DNA from: Allomuricauda sp.
GTDB lineage: Bacteria > Bacteroidota > Bacteroidia > Flavobacteriales > Flavobacteriaceae
Length of the DNA stretch: 53,867 bases
Assembly (NCBI GenBank): GCA_030148305.1
Contig: JASBTS010000225.1
Span: 1 to 53,867 of the forward strand
Reading direction: 5' to 3'
Shown: one piece after another, positions 39,124 to 46,018 of the stretch
Layout of the letters: each line of letters opens with the position of its first letter
Numbering within the stretch: position 1 is the stretch's first letter
Program-made: the position numbers and the translations under genes
Notes under the pieces: model-generated
Told to the model about the DNA's origin: nothing
What the model saw: only the letters and a program-made list of their open reading frames with translations
Database searches by the model: none

Positions 39124-39939
39124 ATGTTACAAATTTTGGTTCCAACGGATTTTTCCAACAATTCCTACAATGCCCTGTATTATGCGGCAAAACTGTTCAA
39201 AAACAAGGAATGTATCTTCCATCTGGCAAATGTTTGTACAACATTAGGAGGAAGTGTTTCGGAAACCGAACAAGTGGAATCCGTGCAAGGGTTGGACGCC
39301 ATGGCACACAGGTTGGTGTTGGATTTGGGTAAAAATTCTAAACACCAGATAAAAAAAGTGTCCTTATGCCAAAGTGTTACCAAAGGAGTTTCTGGTTACG
39401 CTAAAGATTTCCCGATAGATTTGATGGTCATTGGCAACAAGTCCAAAGAAGAAGGCGCCAATATCATGTTTGGTAATAATGCCATGCAACTGGTACGTGA
39501 GGTAAATCAATGTCCGGTATTGATTGTACCGTTGGAAATCGATTTTAAACCTGTGGAAAGGATGGCCTTCATTTCCAATTTTATCAATCCTATTGCTGAG
39601 GACAATATAAAGGCAATTTTGTTTTTTTCCAACATCATGGATAGTGCATTGGTGCCCATGAGCATTGAAGAAGGCAAGGGAACGGATTCCATGGCCAAGC
39701 ATAAGGACCATTTTTTAAAAGCCGTTTCCAAAAACCTTTCCAAAGAAGTGGTCTTGCCGGTTTTTCAGGATAAGGTGAAGACCATTTTGGAATTTGTGGA
39801 ACTTTGGAACATTGACATACTTTGCATGGTCTATTACCAACATCACTTCTTTTTGGAATTCATCGGTAAGGGAATCATCAAAGACCTGAACACCAAACTA
39901 TCGGTTCCATTTTTGATTCTTCCAGACCGATCAAGATGA
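39124..39939 (+). CDS. Universal stress protein with degenerate nucleotide-binding motif (Usp-4)
   Basis: MLQILVPTDFSNNSYNALYYA; GNKSKEEGANIMFGNNAMQLV. Confidence 0.88.
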   Translation: MLQILVPTDFSNNSYNALYYAAKLFKNKECIFHLANVCTTLGGSVSETEQVESVQGLDAMAHRLVLDLGKNSKHQIKKVSLCQSVTKGVSGYAKDFPIDLMVIGNKSKEEGANIMFGNNAMQLVREVNQCPVLIVPLEIDFKPVERMAFISNFINPIAEDNIKAILFFSNIMDSALVPMSIEEGKGTDSMAKHKDHFLKAVSKNLSKEVVLPVFQDKVKTILEFVELWNIDILCMVYYQHHFFLEFIGKGIIKDLNTKLSVPFLILPDRSR

Positions 39940-39949
39940 CCTAGGTCAT
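39936..39949 (+). promoter_or_regulatory. Crp/Fnr-type operator F (upstream of Usp-5; contains Usp-4 stop codon)
   Basis: ATGACC-TA-GGTCAT, identical to operator B; -7-like TAGCTTTA at 39972-39979, centre-to-centre 33 bp. Confidence 0.67.
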
Positions 39950-39997
39950 GGCATAGGATTTAAGTTCAGTTTAGCTTTAATGAAAAACATAAAAGCC

Positions 39998-40849
39998 ATG
40001 GACAAGCGTGTATTGTTACCCACGGATTTTTCTAAAAATGCGCTGAATGCCATTAGATATGCCTTTGAGTTGTACAAAGACGTTCAGTGCGATTTTTACC
40101 TTTTGAACGCATTCCATGTTTCTGGCTATAATTTAGACAGCATGAGGGTGCCCGAGATTGGCGAACCTTTATATGAGGCTGCAAAAAAAGAGGCAGAGGA
40201 CGGCATGGCCCGTTTAATGGAACTCCTCGACCTGCATCCTGATAATGAAAAACATACCCTGCATACCATCGTTACCTTTAATAGTCTTACCGAAGCCATA
40301 CGCAACGTAATCGAAACGAAAGATATCGATATTATCATAATGGGTACCAAAGGGGTGACGGATGCCAAGGCCAGGGTTTTTGGAACCAATACGGTATCAG
40401 TGATGGAACGTATTAAAGATTGTCCGGTAATAGCCGTTCCAAGCGATTTTTCTGTGGAACCCCCAAAGGAAATTGTTTTCCCAACGGATTACAAAACGCA
40501 TTTTAAGAAACGCGAAATCCAATACCTTATCGAGATAGCCAAACTACATGGTGCCAAAATCAACGTACTACACATTGACCGTGACAAGGATGGTAAACTG
40601 AATAGGGAAGAAGAGGAAAACAAAAAATTGTTGCTGGATATTTTGGAAGGGACCGACTATGAGATCCATTTTTTGTCTTCCGTGAAGGTGAGCAAGGGAA
40701 TCCATCTATTTGTGGAAAGCAAACATTGTGATATGATTGTTTTTATGAACAGGAAACATTTGTTCTTCGGAAGCATATTATCCAACCCCTTGGTCAAAGA
40801 AATGGGATACGATCCCGAAGTGCCGATATTGGAACTGAATGATAATTGA
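39998..40849 (+). CDS. Universal stress protein (Usp-5)
   Basis: MDKRVLLPTDFSKNALNAIRYA; GTKGVTDAKARVFGTNTVSVM; start moved to ATG 39998 because the -7 element abuts ATG 39980. Confidence 0.9.
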   Translation: MDKRVLLPTDFSKNALNAIRYAFELYKDVQCDFYLLNAFHVSGYNLDSMRVPEIGEPLYEAAKKEAEDGMARLMELLDLHPDNEKHTLHTIVTFNSLTEAIRNVIETKDIDIIIMGTKGVTDAKARVFGTNTVSVMERIKDCPVIAVPSDFSVEPPKEIVFPTDYKTHFKKREIQYLIEIAKLHGAKINVLHIDRDKDGKLNREEEENKKLLLDILEGTDYEIHFLSSVKVSKGIHLFVESKHCDMIVFMNRKHLFFGSILSNPLVKEMGYDPEVPILELNDN

Positions 40850-40860
40850 AAAATAAGAAG

Positions 40861-41292
40861 ATGAAACAAGTTGGAATTTGGTTGGATAAGAAAGAGGCTC
40901 TCGGGGTGGTCTTGGAAGATGGCGGGGAAAGTGTTTTTAATGTTGAGTCCGATTTGGAATTCTTCAATCCCAAAGGCGGATCACGTTCCAAAGCCAACTG
41001 GGGGCCACAAGATGTAGTGCAGGATAGCAAATACATGGAACGGGAAAAAAATCAGCTAAAAAGGTATTTTGAAAACATAACCTTGGAGTTACAAGATGTG
41101 GATGAATTGGCCATTTTCGGACCTGCAGAGGCTCCGGAAAAGTTCATGGCCGAACTGGAGGACAACTATCCCGAACTGGCCCAAAAGGTAACCGTTTCCG
41201 AAAAAACGGACAGCATCACCAAGAACCAGTTCAAGGCCTTGGTGAAACAAACTTTTGGCATGGATGATCGATATCCGGAAAAATCCATTTAG
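40861..41292 (+). CDS. Small baeRF/eRF1-middle-domain-like protein
   Basis: MKQVGIWLDKKEALGVVLEDG...VDELAIFGPAEAPEKFMAELEDNYPELAQKVTVSEKTDSITKNQFKALVKQTFG; GPxEAPxKF resembles eRF1-domain-2-like folds. Confidence 0.55.
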   Translation: MKQVGIWLDKKEALGVVLEDGGESVFNVESDLEFFNPKGGSRSKANWGPQDVVQDSKYMEREKNQLKRYFENITLELQDVDELAIFGPAEAPEKFMAELEDNYPELAQKVTVSEKTDSITKNQFKALVKQTFGMDDRYPEKSI

Positions 41293-41302
41293 AACCACCT
41301 AG

Positions 41303-41316
41303 ATGATTTAGATCAT
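41303..41316 (+). promoter_or_regulatory. Crp/Fnr-type operator G (upstream of 41377 gene/hsp20)
   Basis: ATGAT-TTAG-ATCAT; weak -7-like TACCTTGA at 41339-41346, centre-to-centre 33 bp. Confidence 0.58.
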
Positions 41317-41376
41317 TTCAAAAAGACTGACCAAACTTTACCTTGATGAATGCCTTTGAACTAAAAATCTAGGATC

Positions 41377-41781
41377 ATGGTCACATTGGGAAAAATAGGG
41401 GATTTGCACAAGGAACTCCAGATCTGGAATTCCTATCTGCAGTTTATTGATGATGAAATGCTATTTATCCAACGATTGTTGAACTCCTATGTTTTTGAAC
41501 CAAGGACCCCCAATCTATTTGAACGGTTGGAAGAGTTTAAACGGGAATTCGCCCTTTCCAAAAAGGAAAAGAACCGATTAAAAAAGGAAATTCTGGAGCA
41601 TGAAAAACATCTGGGTGGACTGGTTGAATGCACCACGGACGATTGTGATGCCCACTACTACCAAAAGCACCAAGAATTCAAGGATGTCATGACGGCCTAC
41701 ATAGAGAGTTATCTCAACCTAAAGAACAAGGTGTATAGTTATGCAGGATCCATACTTAAGCGAAAAAAACCACAAGATTGA
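41377..41781 (+). CDS. Hypothetical coiled-coil protein, paralogue of 42343-42786
   Basis: FIDDEMLFIQRLLNSYVFEP...YIESYLNLKNKVYSYAGSILKRKKPQD; similar layout and C-terminus to 42343 product. Confidence 0.7.
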   Translation: MVTLGKIGDLHKELQIWNSYLQFIDDEMLFIQRLLNSYVFEPRTPNLFERLEEFKREFALSKKEKNRLKKEILEHEKHLGGLVECTTDDCDAHYYQKHQEFKDVMTAYIESYLNLKNKVYSYAGSILKRKKPQD

Positions 41782-41848
41782 GATACGGTACCAATGCCGG
41801 TGCATTGGGTTAATTATAACACAAATTCATTATTCTAAAATTTTAATT

Positions 41849-42289
41849 ATGTCACTGGTTAAACTAAACGGAAAGCGATTTCCATGGAATGAGAGCTTGG
41901 TCGATTTTTTTAATCGAGACACTTTTATTGACGATGATTTTTTCAACTTGGAAAAATCTATGCCATCAATGAACGTGAAGGAGCACGAAGATGATTTTGA
42001 AATTGAGTTGGCGGCCCCAGGGTTCGACAAAAAAGATTTCAACATCACTATGAAAGATGACCTTTTGGAAGTTTCTGCACAAAAAAGCAAAGAAGAAACC
42101 GAAAAGGATGAAGACTACACAAGAAGGGAATTCAATTACAATTCGTTTACCCGAACCATGCAATTGCCCCATTCCGTAGATCCAAAAAAAGAAGTGAAAG
42201 CTACTTACAAAAATGGAATCCTAAAGTTGCATCTTCTTAAAATGGAAGAAGCCAAGGAAAATTCCAAAAAAGTAATCGAGGTGGTTTAA
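41849..42289 (+). CDS. Hsp20/alpha-crystallin small heat shock protein
   Basis: MPSMNVKEHEDDFEIELAAPGFDKKDFNITMKDDLLEVSAQKSKE; ATYKNGILKLHLLK; start moved to ATG 41849. Confidence 0.94.
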   Translation: MSLVKLNGKRFPWNESLVDFFNRDTFIDDDFFNLEKSMPSMNVKEHEDDFEIELAAPGFDKKDFNITMKDDLLEVSAQKSKEETEKDEDYTRREFNYNSFTRTMQLPHSVDPKKEVKATYKNGILKLHLLKMEEAKENSKKVIEVV

Positions 42290-42299
42290 CAATGAACAC

Positions 42300-42327
42300 G
42301 CGGCAAATGGAATTTCCCGTTTGCCGC
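42300..42327 (+). terminator. Stem-loop after hsp20 (terminator, attenuator or mRNA-stabilising hairpin)
   Basis: GCGGCAAA-TGGAATTTCCCG-TTTGCCGC (8-bp perfect stem) then TTAAAAT. Confidence 0.5.
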
Positions 42328-42342
42328 TTAAAATCAAAAACA

Positions 42343-42786
42343 ATGAAAACAAAAATTCAAAAAGGGACTTTTAGGGAATGGTTGACTGCCGAAGAATTAC
42401 ATGATGCCTCCAAAAAATGGTCCTCCGAATTAAAATTTGCCATGGACGAGCAAAAATTCCTGAACAGCATGATCAAGGACTATACTTTGGACATCATCGA
42501 TTCTGATATGTTCAATACCGTACAACCTGTAGTGGAAGCGTTGAACAAATCTGAAAAAGAGTTGATCGATCTGTTCAAAAAGGTGCAGTTGCACGAAAAC
42601 CAACTTCAGATCATGGTGGATGATGTAAACCAAAGCCGCATGGAAAATGCGTATTTGGATACCCATGCCGATCTTGAAAAGGAAATGGAACGCTATTTCG
42701 CCAAATATCGGGATGCCAAGAACAGGATGTTCAATATCGTCTCGAAGGTCATCAAAAGAAAAAAACAAAAAAGGCTGCTGAATTAA
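42343..42786 (+). CDS. Hypothetical coiled-coil protein, paralogue of 41377-41781
   Basis: FAMDEQKFLNSMIKDYTLDIIDSDMFNTV...MERYFAKYRDAKNRMFNIVSKVIKRKKQKR; start moved to ATG 42343 (ORF track 42292). Confidence 0.7.
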   Translation: MKTKIQKGTFREWLTAEELHDASKKWSSELKFAMDEQKFLNSMIKDYTLDIIDSDMFNTVQPVVEALNKSEKELIDLFKKVQLHENQLQIMVDDVNQSRMENAYLDTHADLEKEMERYFAKYRDAKNRMFNIVSKVIKRKKQKRLLN

Positions 42787-42804
42787 AGGCCTGAATGAAC
42801 AAAA

Positions 42805-43815
42805 ATGATGAAAATTCTGGTTTACAGTGCCAAGGATTTTGAGGTGGAAAACCTCAAGAAGGCTAATGGGGAGAGGCACAAGATCAAATTTGTACCCGAA
42901 GCCTTGGATGCTACAACGGCGGTAATGGCTGCCGGGTACGATGCCATTTCCATTTTTTCAAATGACGATGCTTCGTTGGTCGTCCTCGAAATCCTCAAGG
43001 AACTTGGGGTAAAATACATCACCCTTCGGGCCACGGGTTATAACAATGTGAGCATTAAATCTGCCATGAGGATAGGATTAAAGGTGGCCTATGCACCGGA
43101 ATATTCGCCCCATGCCATTGCGGAACATACCATTGGTCTTCTCTTGGCTCTCAACCGGAAATTGGTCTTGGCCCATGAACAGGTATGCCAGTATAATTTT
43201 ACGTTGGACAATTTGATAGGGTTCGACCTGAACGGAAAAACCGTCGGTATTTATGGAACGGGTAAGATCGGTTCCATTTTGGTGAAGATTTTTCATGCGT
43301 TCGGATGCAAGGTAATCGCTACCGATGTCCATCAAAACCAATACCTGGAAAATCATTACGACTTGGAATATCTTCCTTTGGAAGAAATGTGCAAAAAGGC
43401 CGATGTGGTCAGTATCAATGTTCCCCTTTCCTATGAAACCCACCATTCCATTAGTGCTTCCCATTTCAAGTCGATGAAAAAAGGATCTTTTGTGGTCAAC
43501 ACGGCCCGTGGAGGGATCATAAAAACCGAAGATTTGATCGAGGCCCTAAAAAAAGGAATTCTTGGAGGTTACGCCACGGATGTTTATGAAGGGGAACGGG
43601 GCATATTCTTTAAGGATAACAGCAAAAGGGGAATTGATGATCAAAAACTCAAGGATCTCATCGCCATGCCCAATGTGCTCCTAACGCCACACCAGGCTTT
43701 TGCGACCAAAGAGGCCTTGGAACGTATTGCAGCAACTACTCTGTACAATTTGGATTGTTGGGAAGAGGGGAGGACCTGTAAAAATGAGTTGGGGTATGGG
43801 ACCTTTGCCCTATAA
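42805..43815 (+). CDS. D-2-hydroxyacid dehydrogenase (D-lactate dehydrogenase-like)
   Basis: KYITLRATGYNNVSIKSAMRIGLKVAYAPEYSPHAIAEHTIGLLL; GKTVGIYGTGKIGSILVKIFHAFGCKVIATD; FVVNTARGGIIKTEDLIEAL; LLTPHQAFATKEAL. Confidence 0.92.
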   Translation: MMKILVYSAKDFEVENLKKANGERHKIKFVPEALDATTAVMAAGYDAISIFSNDDASLVVLEILKELGVKYITLRATGYNNVSIKSAMRIGLKVAYAPEYSPHAIAEHTIGLLLALNRKLVLAHEQVCQYNFTLDNLIGFDLNGKTVGIYGTGKIGSILVKIFHAFGCKVIATDVHQNQYLENHYDLEYLPLEEMCKKADVVSINVPLSYETHHSISASHFKSMKKGSFVVNTARGGIIKTEDLIEALKKGILGGYATDVYEGERGIFFKDNSKRGIDDQKLKDLIAMPNVLLTPHQAFATKEALERIAATTLYNLDCWEEGRTCKNELGYGTFAL

Positions 43816-45216
43816 AAGAGGACTCAGCAATTTGGCAAATCCTTCTATCAACTTGTTCAACCACGGGCGTTGGCTGTATTTATGGTAATCGTTCAACACT
43901 TTGGATTTGGCACAGTCTTCCAAAAACTCCTGCTTCATTTGTTGGCAAAGTACAGCATCATAAACAAAGGCTTGGGCCTCATAATTCTGTTGAAGGCTAC
44001 GGTTGTCCAGGTTGGCCGTTCCGATGCTGGCAATCTCGTCATCGCAGAGCATTACCTTGCTGTGTAAAAATCCATCTGAGAAAAGATATACCTTGATCCC
44101 CGCTTTCAAGTACGATTCATAGTAAGCCCTAACACACCAATCCACTAGTTTCATATCCGTAGTGGCGGACATCAACAAACGCACGTCCACACCACTCAGG
44201 GAAGCCGTGACCAATCCCTGTAAAATGGCATGGTTGGGAATGATGTATGGGTTAACGATGTATAGATATTTTTCTGCGCTGTTGATGATGGAAAAATACA
44301 CTTGCTCCATCACATCAAAATCATCATCCGGGCCACTGGGAACTATTTGGAGTGCCGTTTGTGAACTATTCGACTTTGAGATTTTAAAAGATTCCATTTC
44401 TACTTGAATGCCGCTCGCCAGATACCAATCCGTGATGAAAATCCGGTTCAGGTAATCAACCGCTTCTCCTTCAATTTTTAAATGGGTATCGTGCCATTTG
44501 CCCAAAGAGGGATCGCCTTTGAGGTACTTATCGGAAATATTGATGCCGCCAGTAAATCCCATTTTGTTGTCCACAACGATAATCTTACGGTGGTTACGGT
44601 AATTGAGGGCGGTAAGGAACCGTCCAAAGCGAAAGGGGAGGAACTGGGCCGTTTCCACGCCAATTTCCTTTAGTTTTTTCAGGTACTTTTTACTAAGGGA
44701 ATAACTGCCAATGCCATCGTACAAAAGTCTAATGGTAACCCCCTCGGCAATTTTTCTTTGGAAGATTTCTAAAAGCTTCTCGGCAAGTAAGCCCTCTTCA
44801 TAAATGTAATATTGCAAGTGGATATGTTCCTTGGCACCATCCAAGGCTTCAAAAATACTTTCAAAGGTAATTCTGCCATCTTGAAGTAAATTAATCTCAT
44901 TGGAACATGTAACGGGACAGTTGACCGTCTTATGGATGAGGTGGGTTATTTTTTGTTTGTTGGAAGACAGTGATGGATCACAATGTACATACGGAATACT
45001 GGAAAAATGGGTTACGGCATTTTTTAAGGTGAACATTTTGCTCTTTCTCCTATTTCTGCCGAACAAAAGATAGAGCAAGACACCACCTACAGGAATGGTA
45101 AAAATGGCCAACAGCCATGCCAGAGTCTTACTGGGCCTCACCCCGTTCAATAATAAACTGACTACCATGATCAGGGCAACCAGGATGTAAATTCCTATGA
45201 GAATGGGTATGAGCAT
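43810..45216 (-). CDS. cls: Cardiolipin synthase (phospholipase D superfamily)
   Basis: Two HKD-type motifs: NHRKIIVVDNKMGFTGGINISD and LHSKVMLCDDEIASIGTANLDNRS; N-terminal TM helices. Confidence 0.93.
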   Translation of the reverse strand: MLIPILIGIYILVALIMVVSLLLNGVRPSKTLAWLLAIFTIPVGGVLLYLLFGRNRRKSKMFTLKNAVTHFSSIPYVHCDPSLSSNKQKITHLIHKTVNCPVTCSNEINLLQDGRITFESIFEALDGAKEHIHLQYYIYEEGLLAEKLLEIFQRKIAEGVTIRLLYDGIGSYSLSKKYLKKLKEIGVETAQFLPFRFGRFLTALNYRNHRKIIVVDNKMGFTGGINISDKYLKGDPSLGKWHDTHLKIEGEAVDYLNRIFITDWYLASGIQVEMESFKISKSNSSQTALQIVPSGPDDDFDVMEQVYFSIINSAEKYLYIVNPYIIPNHAILQGLVTASLSGVDVRLLMSATTDMKLVDWCVRAYYESYLKAGIKVYLFSDGFLHSKVMLCDDEIASIGTANLDNRSLQQNYEAQAFVYDAVLCQQMKQEFLEDCAKSKVLNDYHKYSQRPWLNKLIEGFAKLLSPLL

Positions 45217-45270
45217 CTATTTGGGTGGATACATATACCAACAAAGATACATTACTTCCGGTTTTGGGTC

Positions 45271-45284
45271 ATGATGGAAATCAG
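45271..45284 (-). promoter_or_regulatory. Crp/Fnr-type operator H (upstream of cls)
   Basis: A-TGAT-GGAA-ATCA-G, core identical to operator E; perfect minus-strand -7 TATCTTTG at 45249-45242, centre-to-centre 32 bp. Confidence 0.58.
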
Positions 45285-45298
45285 ATGCTTATTAAAAT

Positions 45299-45327
45299 TT
45301 GAACAATTGTTTTAATCATTTGTTCAA
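45299..45327. promoter_or_regulatory. Candidate TetR operator upstream of tetR
   Basis: TTGAACAA-N13-TTGTTCAA; TTTAATCATTTG inside it recurs inverted before the TolC gene. Confidence 0.5.
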
Positions 45328-45370
45328 TAATGGGTTTTGTTTTGTAGTTTTGTGATGGAATACAAGTATA

Positions 45371-45970
45371 ATGGAGGAAAACAAACTGGATACAGAGGAA
45401 AAAATCAAGGCGGCCGCGGCAAGGTTGTTCACCCAAAAAGGATACGCGGCGACCAAGACAAGGGATATTGCCGAGGAAGCGGGTATCAATCTTTCTTTGC
45501 TGAACTATTATTTCCGGAGCAAGGAAAAACTCTTCAACCTGATCATGGGTGAAAAAATCCGTCAGTTTTTTGGAATCGTGGTCCCGGTCATCACCGATGA
45601 CAGCCTGGACCTTGAACTGAAAATTGAGCTCTTTGTGGAAAAATATATCGAAACACTGACCCAAAACCCCGATCTGCCCATTTTTGTGCTGAACGAAATC
45701 CGTAATGATCCCAAACATTTTGTGGAAGAGATTGGAGCTAACAAAATTTTGATGAGCTCATCATTGATGAACCAGATCAGGGCGAAAAACCCCGATATAA
45801 ATCCTGTACATTTTGTTATGAATCTTATGGGAATGTCGGTATTCCCCTTTTTGTCCAAGCCTGTTTTTATGGCCTCGCAAGTTGTTGACGAAAATAGTTT
45901 TAAAGCACTTATGGACGAACGTAGGAAGTTGATACCCATTTGGATGAATACCATATTGGGAAGTAAATAA
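45371..45970 (+). CDS. TetR/AcrR-family regulator
   Basis: TEEKIKAAAARLFTQKGYAATKTRDIAEEAGINLSLLNYYFRSKEKLFNLIM. Confidence 0.94.
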   Translation: MEENKLDTEEKIKAAAARLFTQKGYAATKTRDIAEEAGINLSLLNYYFRSKEKLFNLIMGEKIRQFFGIVVPVITDDSLDLELKIELFVEKYIETLTQNPDLPIFVLNEIRNDPKHFVEEIGANKILMSSSLMNQIRAKNPDINPVHFVMNLMGMSVFPFLSKPVFMASQVVDENSFKALMDERRKLIPIWMNTILGSK

Positions 45971-45992
45971 AAATTTTTACCCAAAAATTGGT

Positions 45993-46004
45993 CAAATGAT
46001 TAAA
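45993..46004. promoter_or_regulatory. Second candidate TetR operator half-site (upstream of TolC-like gene)
   Basis: CAAATGATTAAA, exact reverse complement of TTTAATCATTTG at 45311-45322. Confidence 0.45.
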
Positions 46005-46018
46005 TCAAAATATCAATC

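Noticed and set aside
45997-46007. TGAT-TAA-ATCA as another Crp/Fnr-type operator
   Set aside because: Spacer is 3 bp not 4, and it overlaps the TetR 12-mer; better explained as a TetR site
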